From Perkinsus olseni (taxonomy: Eukaryota; Perkinsozoa; Perkinsida; Perkinsidae), in contig JABANP010000020.1 of assembly GCA_013115135.1 (NCBI GenBank), positions 1 through 64,000 on the forward strand: 64,000 nucleotides of DNA, written 5' to 3'. Of this stretch, positions 1-11,667 are shown in pieces. Numbering within the stretch: the stretch's first letter is position 1; every line of letters starts with the position of its first letter. Position numbers and translations under genes: made by a program. A model generated the notes under the pieces. It was not told the DNA's origin. It did no database searches and saw only the letters and a list, made by a program, of their open reading frames with translations.

Positions 1-441
1 TCACCATCTCCACCATCCTTAACATACCACTCCCCACCAACGCACCGAACTTGACAGCATAGGTTCTCGTAACCCATTGATTCCGGCGATGGGTTATAGC
101 GTGAGGCACGTGATGTCAGAGATGGTGGTGTAATGAGTAAAGGGATAGAGTCGCAGTCACTGAGGATCGAACCGGCGTCAACACGAGCTCGTAGATACGT
201 ATTCCTTTCAGGAGGGCAATGTACCTGGCGAGCATAGAGCTGATGGTTCTGGAGGCATGAGCGAACCTGACCTCGCGCAAGCCAAAATGAAGAGATCACG
301 AGAAGAGGGTCTGTAGGGTACGGCGAGAAGTGAAGTCCGTGGAATCGAGCCAGCGCAAGATTCCATACACAATGTAATATTGTGTGCGCGCGGGAATTTT
401 ATGCTACCGGCACGACCACAACTCTGACCCCTGTATGGGTT

Positions 442-463
442 ACCGTAGCCATCTTGGCTCATG
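442..463 (+). ncRNA. spliced-leader-like exon sequence followed by a GT donor
   Basis: The sequence starts ACCGTAGCCATCTTGGCTC and ends ATG, 22 nt in all, followed directly by GTAAAATC. The alveolate (dinoflagellate and Perkinsus) spliced leader is known as a 22-nt exon of the same sequence ending CAAG before a GT donor, with its Sm-like site inside the exon (ATCTTGG here). The only clear departure is CATG in place of CAAG next to the donor. It could be a functional or variant SL RNA gene, an SL pseudogene, or a relic of a retro-inserted trans-spliced mRNA. In the last case the terminal ATG would open a short reading frame. A GGTC/GACC pairing is possible downstream (about 472-516), but I see no full SL RNA fold. 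Confidence 0.6.
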
Positions 464-564
464 GTAAAATCAGGTCTGCTCGCAGGCTGCAGCCGAAAGG
501 TGAATGCCAGTGACGACCCTTGTTGTATATCATATAGCATGGACTATATCCAGTCGCCCGTGAC

Positions 565-654
565 CCCCTGGACAATGTTTGATGCAAGCGTGGTGATTCA
601 ATGATGAGTGGAATCTGACAGGGGCGAGAGTCCAAGCGAAACATTGTCCAGGGG
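565..654. repeat. perfect 16-bp inverted repeat with 58-bp spacer
   Basis: The arms CCCCTGGACAATGTTT (565-580) and AAACATTGTCCAGGGG (639-654) are perfect reverse complements. They lie about 100 bp downstream of the leader-like exon. No coding region or transposase is visible between or beside them. They could be a transcript hairpin or a remnant of a small mobile element. Confidence 0.7.
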
Positions 655-2612
655 CCTGGGATAACTCGCTAACGCCGAGGTCGAACCTGATACGGGAGAT
701 ATTACCATGAGACGGGAGATTGATGTTCATTGTCAGAAACATCACGCGAAACCCGATGAACTCCATCGCTTCATCGGATGCTTAGCCGATGCGCATTGAA
801 TGAAATGCCATGATTATGGACGACACCCACATAAAGAAATCGTGGTAGCTCACCTCGACAAGATAACACCCCACTTTGCAGCAATCATTGCTGGAGCAAC
901 GAATGGCGGAAACCAAGCGTCAGTGGCCACATATTTCTTTTGCTCGATAGTCAGGCTATCCTTTGTCCATGGGAAAAGCTCAGGTTTTTCAGTGACTAGG
1001 CATTAGGTTTGCACGTACAGTTGTAGGGAGGTTGAGGGACAACTGGCCTACCTCAAACACGGCTGGGGAGCCGCCAGTAGCGAGTCACTACTCTGTATAA
1101 TGTTACGCGCACTCGCTGCCTACTCAGTCTTGAAGATACTTGTAGGCGATATCGTCGCACATACCGGAGACCATCCCTTGGGCAAGCCGCGGATGCTGGC
1201 TTCGTGGACATATCGATAAGCGTGCCGCGCGGCGTACGGTACCTAATTGAGCTGCTTTGTATTCGTCGTTTTGCCACACACAGAAGCATATCTCGCGGAT
1301 ATTCTAAGCATGACGTAACGAGCGAGTGGGATACAACGAAATTATAAGACTGATGGGGACTTTACTCGCCGCGGGACTGAAGTGCCCGTTGTCAGGGCGG
1401 AAAAAGGAAAACTCCATCCGATTTGGTAGCGATTCGAATTGACGAGCGGCAATCCCCGACAGAAGAGTACAGCAAGACTCGCCAGACAGGTCGAGTTTCT
1501 TGTCATTCGGTTTCCCCAGTTCCACTCGAAGTAATAGGGCTGCTTAAAGCGTGGAGAGGGAGCAAAGGTACACATCTTTTTGACCGAGTTCGGGAAGTTC
1601 AACGCCTACCAATTGAGTTCACGCTTCAGCTCGGTCTGATCTCTATGCCAGACGATGACTGGCTGAACTGGGAGTTACTGCGCGTGCTGACTCACCACGC
1701 GCGCGCATGCTGAAACGAACCGTGTTGTGCAACCATTCCTGGGCCGAGCACCAAACTTTTCAGACTGGGTGGACTCCACCCCGTTCGACCAGTGGGCGCA
1801 GTAAGGCCTTTAGTAAACAAGAACATCCATCCTACGAAACCCCCACGATAGTACTTCCATGCTGATTCCATGCCCCGTGCTCCACGCCATTTAACTTCCA
1901 GGCAGAGCTGAGTTACCATCGCGTGAAGAAATGCGGAGATGATTCGGGGTGCATTAGATAAGGACCATTCAGCCCTCCGTCACAACTATACCCAACGCTT
2001 CCACATTCACCGTTACTCAGAATAAAAGTACACCATCTAATTCCATCCCAGAACTCGTCGTCGTGCAGAGCTCACGAGGTCGTGTGCAGTCGAAGTTCGA
2101 GGCAGTTGGCGTGCATCTCGTCATATATTTCGTCATCTACCAGGAAGTTCCCCAAACTGGAGTACGCAGTTTACACTACGGTGGTTTCCATGGAAAGACT
2201 CCCGGAGTGTTGGACTCGTATTCAGGCAACACAAGTAGCCTTATTTTCGTGGAGACTAGTTGGCCCGTGAGGGGCTTCCTCAGCTAGCCCAATTAGGGTT
2301 CCTACGATTATCCGTCGGCTGGCATCTTTACTGATCGATCAGTCAACCACGCGCTTATCCAGATCGTAGATGATACGATACGAAATACGATAGAAAAATA
2401 CGGAATGATTAACCGACCGAGGCCCCGCAGGGACTGTCATAAGTGTGAAATACTCATCGGACTCTAACACATATGGTACATCATGCAAATACCGAGTACT
2501 GGGAGCGCTTCAATGGACTTCATAAGCATCGGATCGAATTACTCATACGACATACCAATCAAGAAAAGAGAGATACGATATCATGCAAATGGGATGCTTT
2601 CGATAGGGTCGG
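655..2612. other. no supportable gene
   Basis: Both strands carry only short frames without recognisable domains, splice-joined continuity or biased codons. No tRNA or rRNA signature was seen. The longest plus-strand frame, near 1423-1713, has a vague recombinase-like flavour that I could not substantiate. Confidence 0.4.
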
Positions 2613-3676
2613 TTACCCGCCGGAGCTCCTCACCCTCTTCGTCTTTGAATCGTCATCACCGTCATATCCCAACTGTAGTGTAGTGACATAGAGCATTGGA
2701 TACGCATCATACAGCTTCAGCATGTAGTCCCAGCCTCGCAGGGATACCCTCCAGTCCTCATTCACCATAATAGATGTCACCTCAATATCCTCACCAGAGT
2801 AAAAGATAGCATCCTCTGGCTCTGTGAGGAATTTATCTTCATACACATCGTAGACGCCGAAGAAGTTCATATCACCTTTCCTGTAGAAGACACCGCAGCA
2901 GGCATTGCCTTGAGTCCCGGGAACGAACTTCACCGCCTCAGCATTCACTTCCTCACTCTCATGGATGGAACCATCACTCTGCCAGACACAGATGTGAACG
3001 GAGCTCCCATGAATCCAGCTACGCTTCTGAGGTTGCTCCCTCTTTCGGAGTAGAGCCTTCACCACTTTCCCGTCCTCAACGATGACATCTTCGAACGTGA
3101 ACAAATTCTCACTCTTTTTTCGGACCCCTTGGGCAAGGACATGACATTATGCCACTTACCAGCAGTCTGCATCATGTATATCTTGCCAGACTTTCCCACG
3201 GCCAAGAGTTCCTTACCACAAGCGTCAGCAGTGAGCTCCATTATTGGCTCAGGTAGTTTCATAGGTTTACCCATCTTCCCTCCAAGAGGCTTGTGGCGGA
3301 CGTGCTCCTGATCCTGCTTGATAACAAAGTAGAACTCGTCACCAAATATACATCCAGTTGCCAGCTTGCCCTTGAACGACCCCAATGAACTTATGAATCG
3401 CTTGAAGGACACACTTCTGGGATAGTCTTTCATTTCTTGAACATCGAAGAAGAACAATGAGAAGCCAGTAGTGGTCCGCTTATAAGAGAATATGCCAAGC
3501 GAATGCCTTTCGTTGTCGCCATAGTAAGCCATGGAGAAATGTTTGTCTAGGCGGGCAGCATAGGTCTCGGCCCCTACCAGCTTGCGAGTGGTCGGCAAGC
3601 GCTTAATCTTCCTTTTCATCGAGGCATGTTCGTCCACCATCCCACACTGTTCTTTGTCATCAGCAGCTGATGCCAT
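2613..3676 (-). CDS. hypothetical protein, one frame break at an A6 run
   Basis: I do not recognise this protein. It runs from the ATG at 3676 in one frame to about 3120, then continues in another frame to a stop at 2613, about 350 residues in total. The frames meet at a run of six A (minus strand; T at 3115-3120). Removing one A reads through cleanly from ...LPKGSEK into ...ENLFTFEDV. No intron of plausible size fits between the frames. The sequence is globular and rich in aromatic and charged residues, with repeated patterns of short strands such as SGKIYMMQT and SSVHICVWQSDG that suggest a beta-propeller. No membrane segment or signal peptide is evident. The break is either an assembly error in a homopolymer, a real mutation or a recoding site. 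It is the last gene of the minus-strand run. Confidence 0.6.
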
Positions 3677-4014
3677 GATTGAGTAGAACACCAGAAAGTC
3701 CTGGAATCCGACGAGGCTGGCACTGATAGTCTACACGAGAAACGGAAGATAGACCAGCGCGACCCTGCGGCACAGTGAAAACTCGTCTAGTGCACTTCTC
3801 TATAGTGGTCATTCAATTCTCAATTTTGTCGAAAGGGAATTTGATCGCCCCTGAGGATGTATACAAGATCAGCTGTTGCCTCAAAGGTACCAGCTACGTG
3901 TGTGGAACCCGGTAAACGGCGTTTCCTAAACGCGCCAACACGAATAGTATACTCCAACAAAGAAGTGGCTCATGCTCCCCCATTGACGTTGAAACGCCAG
4001 ACATGTGGATTGGT
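3677..4014. other. intergenic spacer, nothing recognised
   Basis: This is 338 bp between two minus-strand genes. No repeat, RNA gene or conserved frame was seen. Confidence 0.5.
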
Positions 4015-5911
4015 CTAGGCAGAGACAATTTGAGTAAATCCCTTCACAATATGTTCCACGCAGTCCTGTATAAGTCGTTCACTACGCAAAAGGTCACGAC
4101 TCAAACCCAGCGACAATAGCATTCGAGTGCCTGAGAGCGATGAGGGCAGCAAGTACGGCATGTGATCACACTTCAAACCTACAACTTGGTCCCCCATAGC
4201 TACGAATGACACTTTGAAGAGCGATGCGGGGAGAATGGTGACGTCCCTGAGCATCCTTCTGTCGCCGAAGAGAACTTTGGTCTCGAAACCAACAGCACCG
4301 TCAAGGATTGAGTTAGAGACGGTAGTGTCCATCTGAAGAGTTTCACAAGAATTGCTCGTGTTAAGAATGATGAAACTCGGACTGCACCAGCGGGTTGCAC
4401 TTACTATTGCACCAATGTTTCCAGTCGTGGAAATAGTCACGAACAGCGTACTCCCCAGACTTCGTGATTGCCAAGCTAGCAGTCGCACCATCCAATGGTA
4501 TGTTTGCAATATAGGAAGATGGAGCATCCATTCGCATTTGGTTGCCAGAGGTAACCGTGCGGGGACTTTCGCTATCAGGCGACTGCACGCCATCAAACAA
4601 GGTCTGAGTTGGGGGCAGAGTGTCCATTGAGAGGTGATCAACTTCACTGAGCAGTCAGCCAGGATTCCGAAGCACATGATGTGACGTGAGTCCAAGAACG
4701 CAGCACTGAGTGATGCACATGGATAACACAAGTAATCAGATGACAGTCCGCTATTCGAATCCGCCCAAGTAGAAGCAAAGATCACATTATCATCCAACAT
4801 TGTTAGATGAAATAGAAAGGAGCTCACAGGAAGGAGCTGACAGGAATACACCACGCTCAGGCAGGATAGCCTAAATAAGCCACATGCTCCCGAGGGAGAT
4901 TTCATCCTCCTCCATATCCTCGTACTCATAGACTATCCGACCACTTCTGAGCACATGCACACTGTTTGTGGCGGAACCATCGAAGTCCGCCGAGGTGTGG
5001 AGTATGACACCGGCAAGAATATCTATCACGTGCACCCGTAGAGAGTGAGATAGAGATGTTGCAGCGACTAGGCCGACCTTGTCAGGAATAACGCAGCAAT
5101 CCAACAGCGGCTGGCCGCTCGAGAATGATAGGGCGCTACCGTTCACTTGCATATAGAGGATACCACGGTTAGAGTAGAAGTTGTATGCACATTGCCAACT
5201 CTCCGACGAAACAACAACATCCAATGAGTACGTCGGCTCAGGTTGTGCGGGTCGGGAAATTTCTTCACCGCCATGTGGCGTCGCATCTCGCGATCGGAGT
5301 CGGCCCATTAGAGCAGAGAAAGGGTCCTTGTGCATTGGCAAAGCGTTGAACCAAAAGTACCACGCAGATGACGGCGAAGAAGACTCCGAGGAGCAGAAAC
5401 GGCACTCAGCTCGAAAAGTAAGACAAAAGAGGTAGCCGCCAGAGGCTAGAATCCTACCATCAAAATCGATCGGAATAGATGCGATCTCTTCATTCGAATT
5501 GCAAGACCACCTCCGTAGTTTGGGCTCGTCATCAACTTTGTAATAGACTATTCCGTTGTGATGCAGTACCGAAGTAACCGGCAATCCAGCAGGTAAGCTC
5601 ATCAGGAGAGTATCCCCGGATGACATATCATGATTTAGAATCCGATCGTCAGAACTCGCACAAACCGCTACTGCATCATTCCCAGTACCACTGCCTATAA
5701 TGCTCATAGAGGATGCCCACGGATCGGAATGAGGTCGGGTGAAACTCGTAGGCGAATGAGACTTCGTATAGCGCCAAATGGTTTCCCTGATCCCTAGGAA
5801 CCCTTCATCAATTATGGAAGACAGCAATCCGATTCTCATAGCCTCTGGCTCGCGTCTCAATTGCAGAGGATGAGCTTTGGGCACCTCAGGAGCTGAGGGA
5901 ATGTTGGGCAT
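4015..5911 (-). CDS. beta-propeller-like protein of unknown function, intron-containing
   Basis: The main exon opens at the ATG at 5911 or at an acceptor just inside it (CCTCAG, near 5899), so upstream exons may be missing. It encodes a Ser/Gly-rich series of short beta-strand patterns such as NDAVAVCASSDDRI and RILASGGYLFCL, typical of propeller blades. A 61-nt GT-AG intron (4823-4883) and a 44-nt intron (4604-4647) join the reading frames in phase. A third junction near 4370-4420 is needed but not resolved; a 31-nt intron is one option. The last exon ends at 4015 after a Leu-rich stretch. I considered EMC1 and nucleoporin propellers but found no diagnostic motif. Confidence 0.6.
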
Positions 5912-6072
5912 CGAGTCAGGCAAACAAAAACTGATCGTATGGATAACTTGGCTATCGCTATTTCAAAGTCCAGTCCCTCTGAGCACGAGAACGGAAGCCA
6001 ATGGGTGAGTAGAGAGCTTGAAACAGTAACAGGTACGTTAAAATACTGACGCGCCAAATCAATGGCTGCCAC

Positions 6073-8192
6073 TCAGAGCATCAATGGTTTCATCCGTGGA
6101 TCATAGTAACAGCAACTTGAGCCAACTACAATGCACGAGGAGGGTAACTCACGACGCCGTCGAAATGGTAGCCGCCAGCTTACCTCTAAAACAACCTCAA
6201 GGATGATGAGTATTATCACTATAACTTCCAGCTTATTGCCGTGTTCGACGTTCAATTCGTTCTGAGGGGCATTGGTCGATCAGTTTCTAGTTGGAGGCCA
6301 GATCCTCTACCTGAATCATCTCGTACATATCCTTCATGATATCAAGCTTTTGATTCAACACATCCAGTCGCTTATGGACATCAAGATAATCTCGGCACAT
6401 ATCATACACTCTCTCGATAAGATCAAACTCCCTAAAAGGCGGAAGCAGTAGCATTCGGGATACGAGCCTGCTGAGCGCCTACCAGAACACGTCTGGGGTA
6501 TCCAGAATATCACTATGAAGATTTATGTTACTCCGTTGGACAAAGAGTTCACCCATCTGAAGGAAGAAAGATCTCGTTTGCAGGGCTCCTTGAGGTGCTC
6601 ACTACCTTCTTTGTAACCTCCGTAATGCCGATACCTATCTTACCCGTTCGGGCTAGGTTCTCTGGAATATTCCGGGTGCCTTGGATTGTACGATCGATCG
6701 ACCACTCGAACAGGTCGAGCTTCACCGATTGGCCGAAGGCGTAGCTGTATGCAAGACGCTCGTACCTTAAAGAGAAAAGGCGTAATATGAGCTGTGGTAG
6801 ACTGCATGGAGATCTCACACGCCATCCGTCGAGAGATGTATATCATCATTCACAATAGTAGACTGATGTCTCTCTTCCTCGGTCTCTTCTGTTCGGGCAC
6901 ACGCCGGAGTGTAACTATCATAGGGGAAAGTCAGATGAGGTGTGCAGTAATTCAAGAATGCTACACCATGTAATCATCGAACGTCTCTGCTGCCGGTTTT
7001 CGAACATACCTGACATACGGGCATTCACGTCGATAAGAAGCTCAACGCCCTGACGAAGCGTACGGTCGGATAACATGTAGCAGTTTCCGTCCCTCAACTG
7101 CAGTGAGGCCCCAGAAGACGATGCATCCAAAGTCGAAGAGGAAGCAGTCTAACCTGCAGGAGACCACGATTCCCCCGACCCAGTTGCAGGATAATGCCAT
7201 TCATGAGTAACATGGGGTCATTCGAGTGGTATCGACGGTTGATCATGATACGCAGCGGCGTGCTCACCAGTCAAACGTCTTCATATGAATCACCTCCGGA
7301 TCGAGAACCTGCGAATACGATGATATAAGATGCGTCTCAAGCGGCATACGCTGCATACATCTAACTCCAATACTATCCCTTCCAATCCTTCGGATTCATC
7401 AGTCGACGATAGAGGCTTCCGAGGGTTCGCAGCCTTACCACCTTAGCAACTCGTGAATGCTAGTGCGACCACGCGCAAGAATCTCGTCTGACCTGTGACC
7501 ATCTCCCATCTGCTAGCTATTGCCCTCAAATCTATCTTGTCACCGATGGCAATACTGTAAACACGCCCGGCAGACTCATCGTGCTTCCGATCTACGAATG
7601 AAATAAGCTGAATCGCCGGACAACTTCTGGCATTCTACGGCTTCCTACTACCAGTTACGTTTTTCCGCCTGCGACGTCCCGCTATAACCCCTCCAACTTG
7701 CTCTGTCTTCATCCGTGCAGCGATAACCTCGTCGGTGGTACTCACCAAGGGTACAGCATTGACGTGGCTGAAGTGTCACGACGCTACAGGAATCCGCGTG
7801 ATCACCCGGAGCTACCTTTCACTCTGTTGGCTCTTAGGTGTACCGGCATCCGACCGCGAGTCACCAACGTTGAAGTTGACCCCAGCCTGATCCGAACCGG
7901 GCCTCGGAGATGCTGCTTCGGAATACCGAGGTGAGGGAGGTTGCTGAAAGTTCACGGTCCAGTCACCCGATCGACCTAAGGTAGAGGACGACTCTTCAAG
8001 GAGCCTAGGACCTCGCAGCTGGTTACTTTGATGTCGAGGAGGATGGGAATGTTCAACCTCAATATCCAACGAATGCTGGCTGACTAACGACGTTCTCCGA
8101 GATGGCTCTGCCCAGGAGGCGGGGATGAACTCCGGTGGGGTACTGCTCGCAAGAAGCCGAGCCCTCAGGTCATCTGCACGAGAGTCCGCCAT
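6073..8192 (-). CDS. RMD1: RMD1-family protein (DUF155), membrane anchored
   Basis: This is a member of the RMD1/Sif2/Sif3 family, which is associated with mitochondria or endomembranes in yeasts. The N-terminal exon (ATG at 8192) is a disordered Ser/Pro/Arg-rich leader. An exon around 7480-7570 carries GRVYSIAIGDKIDLRAI, the family's first conserved block. Later exons give DDIHLSTDG and then AYSYAFGQSVKLDLFE, NIPENLARTGKIG, MGELFVQRSNINLHSDILD, TPDVFW and CRDYLDVHKRLDVLNQKLDI. The last exon gives NELNVEHGNKLEVIVIILII, the usual C-terminal transmembrane anchor, and ends at 6073. Introns of about 46-50 nt restore the frame at each join. The TAG at 6287 lies inside the last intron and is not the stop. 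Some exons between 6920 and 7810 are unresolved. Confidence 0.85.
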
Positions 8193-8599
8193 GATCACAA
8201 CTGCAGCGGATGAGGTATCACATCCAGGCGCTCAGCGAAGTGCGATAGCCCCTATTAACTAAGCCAATATCGGAAGGAAATCCAACACAACGATCCTAAC
8301 TGTGAAGCAACCAATCTTGAAGCATGGCAGCGATGAAGGCCAATGACCTCCATCGGATGGAGGATGAGATGCAGAGCAACATTGGGTGTTCAACAAGAAG
8401 GCGGGACCACCTAGGGCTTGGCCACAGAATTTTCCGATCTAATCTTCTTCCTGACAGAACCTGACCAACGACCTAGCCTAGGCGGAACAGTCGGCGCTCT
8501 TCGCAAGGTTAGCGACGACCATGATTCTACCATTGCCACTGACGCTGCTGTCGGAAGCATCAGCTGGGTCTGCAGACAACTGTACGAGGCATCTCAACG

Positions 8600-11447
8600 C
8601 TACGGAAACAACGTGGCCAGCTGCATGGTTTGCTTCGTGAAAGGGTGGGTCTCCGAGGGTTGAGGAGCTGAGAGAATCTCCTGAACAAAAACGGTGAGTG
8701 CTGAACCCAGCAAGGGAGAGTCATCATCCTTGCCTTCGAATACATCCCACGTTGTGAGATCATCCTCCCTGTAAGGCGAGTCGTCAGAAGGGCCTCGGCA
8801 ATGGAGTGTGTCTAGGGTGTCCGAGTTCGTGTCTTCCTGGAGCATGAACAAGTTCCTCCTGACAGAGGAATATATTGTCATCATAGCAACACGAGTCGCT
8901 TTGAGCATAGCTGAGGCGTGAGGAGCGGCATTGAGCACCGTGTACGATCACCAGGTTAGCCTCCGAGGAGTGTCTTACAGATGGGCAGCGGAGAACAAAG
9001 AAGAGCCAGCGCCTCTCCTATCAGCATCGTCCCTCGGCACGGCGGATGATGATGACGTCGAGGATGAGCTTCGACGACCAGCTGATTCTTCACGTACACT
9101 GTCCTCTGGCACGACTAGATCGCTGAGGCTATCCTTCTTCATCTGCCGCTGATATATCTTCTCCTCAATGGTGCCTAACAGCGAGCATGGGGAAGACATG
9201 GGAGGTTGCGCAACTCCACCTGTAGAGAGGAGTCTATATATCCAACATGTCTTGGTTTGACCATCTCTCCATATCCTAGCCATAGCTTGCCTATCATTGG
9301 CTGGATTCCAATCCGGGTCGAACATGATAAGCCGGTTCCCGCCTATGAGGCAGCACAGTAATAGTGATAGCAGCCCGGATCTCTACCGAGGACCTATGAG
9401 ATTCAACCCACAGCCGCCCGCCTTCGATGAAAGTAGGAATACAAAAGCATCAGCCTTTGGATCATTGAAGGTTGAGACTGAAGAGTGCCGCTTCTTTACC
9501 TGACCACGTCAGCAGGGCTGCTTCCCCGAGAAGATCCCCAGTACAAGTGTCTACCCCGATGCTGCCATCGAGGCGAATAACCGGCCACCCTTCCTCTTGG
9601 CACATTCGCTGCAGCAGATCGATTGTCTGAGTGTAGTTGGATATAATGACAACCCGGTCAGAGTTGCGTCCGCCGGTGGTCCTCAGGGTTTGGAGGAAGT
9701 GGTACACCAAGGAGAATTTCGTTGAAGCTGATACTCTGAAGAAGGAGGGGTATTGCGAATCCTGCGACGCTGACTCAGCCCCTACATCACTTTATCCCCT
9801 CTATTCCGTCCCGATTCCTTAGCCGCTCGAGTGAGCTCAATTCCGCTCAATTCCATTCCGCTGCTTCAAAGCCCTTCTCGCATCGTTTATCGAATCGTCG
9901 AATGAGAGAAGGATGATTACATAACTTGGTCAAGCTTTGTATCAGAGACAATACGTTCTTGCCAACTTTGCCTCGGCTAGCAGACTTGGCAACAGTTGTC
10001 TTGACACAATCACTGATTATGAATGCTTTGTATAGCTGAGTCTGGATATCGCATAGTCGCACAAATGCCACCAGAATATGTTTCGGTGGCAGTACCTAAG
10101 ACAGTGGAATTCATAGTGTTTATAGACGACACTCACTTTTGCTAACAGAGCATTGGTTCTGCGGAGGATGAACTTGTTACTCATATCACTCAGCTCAGCT
10201 AACCGTTCGTCAGCTAGAGCCTTCTCTTCTGCTGAGGCTCCAGGCTCTCTGCCTCGACTGATTGGGTTAGCGAATCGCTTCCGGAAACTGTTGCGGCCTT
10301 TCTCCTCACCCAGACAAGGATTCGCTAAGGTAATCATAGCGAAGAACTCGTCAAGATCATTCTGTATAGGTGTGCCCGATAGAAGAAGTCTCTTTCGTGT
10401 TCGCAGCCCATTGATGCATACTGCTGTTTTGGTACGATCATTCTTTAGACGGTGCGCCTCATCACACACCAGCAATCCAATGGGGCAGTCAGCGAGGAGT
10501 TCACAGTGATTTCTGAAGGTCTCATAGGAGGCAATCAGGACCCGCATCTCTCGATTATACCTAAAGGGAAGTAGATGCGAGGAGGCTTCAAGGTGTTGGG
10601 ACCCACCGGAATGCAGTGAAGGCACCAATGACTTTCTCACGCTGACTTTCTGCAACAGCGCAAACCTTGACGCTATCACCGAGCCACTTGCCGAACTCGG
10701 CCTCCCAGTTCTTCACCAATGCCGCCGGGCATATCACTAGAGCTCTGCCAAGTTAGGCTCCACCACACGATGCGATGAGTAACTATACCTTTCTATAGCC
10801 GGGCCACGATTCCTGACTGTATTGGCGGTGAGGAGGGTCCAAACTAGTGTTACAGATTGTAAGGTCTTCCCTAAACCCATATCGTCCGCTAGTATACAGC
10901 CTTCACCATCGAAATCCTCGATGAGGCCCATTAGACAGTTAAATACGAATTGGACGCCTTGCCTGAAATGGTCGTCATAGCGAGTATCAACGCGTGTATG
11001 TCATCACCTTTGATGATCCCTCAAGACACCCGACAGGCGCGGGTCAACGACAACTTCATGGCCATTCTCTCCACGCCACAGTACAAGTCGATGCTCATCA
11101 TTCACAGATTTCTCGATCTGTTTTGAAGACTCATCATCGAGATCACTGTCCTCACTCTGAGGTCGCGGTTTGTATCGTAGAATAGATCCAGTCCCATACC
11201 GCCGCCTGCATCCTAGGGTCTTCCTCCGCCCAGAAATGCTCTCCTGCGTAGCGATATTTTCCGCAACGTCCTCACGCCTCAGGGGGCACTTGAAGGGTGC
11301 CTTCAAAACGTCGTACTCAATACCATCCACAAAGAGCATTGGCATGATTGGTGCTCGTATGAGCACGATACTGGTGGACGCTTGACCATCGTCCGGCGAC
11401 TCAGAATTGCCTTCAGTGACGAAGCCCACTTGGAAGGAACGTCTCAT
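8600..11447 (-). CDS. RAD54: RAD54-type SNF2 DNA translocase
   Basis: This is a SWI2/SNF2 ATPase that works with RAD51 in homologous recombination. Exons on the minus strand are 11008-11447, 10789-10962, 10607-10744, 10137-10560, a next one starting at 10095, one ending at 9500, then 9394-9477, 9220-9342, 8979-9174 and 8600-8858. Motifs in order are [18 protein letters not shown], Walker [30 protein letters not shown]-type box [72 protein letters not shown] and [20 protein letters not shown]. The C-terminal [18 protein letters not shown] block is characteristic of RAD54 rather than other SNF2 proteins. Most introns are 41-51 nt; the one at 8859-8978 is 120 nt. The join around 9720-9850 and a proposed 22-nt intron (9478-9499) need transcript data. 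Confidence 0.95.
9478..9499 (-). other. candidate 22-nt GT-AG intron in RAD54
   Basis: Read on the minus strand it is GTAAAGAAGC...CTTCAG. Removing it joins the RLDGS motif exon in frame to [15 protein letters not shown], whereas without removal the frame stops after LFSLNLQ. The resulting linker is about ten residues longer than in other RAD54 proteins, so a different, longer intron here is possible. Confidence 0.45.
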
Positions 11448-11667
11448 TGTGGAGGGTTACACTTAGCTGAGGCGACCCATATTGCATTGCATGTTGAGTC
11501 ATCGATCACTATAACGCAAAGGCCATGATGTAGAAATGAAATCTAGTGAAGATTGACAAAACATAGGTTATAGAACCATTCATCAGGATCGCATACCTCT
11601 AGGAACGACTACCGGGGCATGTAGTTATTAGATACATGAAAGTCCTACGCCAACCAAAGTGAGAACC

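Noticed and set aside
130..210. T-loop-like GGTTCGATCC on the minus strand suggesting a tRNA
   Set aside because: The flanking bases do not form a T stem, and no anticodon or acceptor arms can be drawn.
1423..1713. Possible recombinase-like fragment
   Set aside because: Only a vague resemblance in one 96-codon frame; no catalytic residues, partner domain or flanking repeats.
4015..5911. EMC1 or nucleoporin identity for the propeller-like protein
   Set aside because: Overall pattern only; no diagnostic C-terminal EMC1 motif or nucleoporin feature was seen.
6287..6289. TAG as the end of RMD1
   Set aside because: It lies inside a GT-AG intron. Splicing adds the conserved C-terminal membrane anchor with the stop at 6073.
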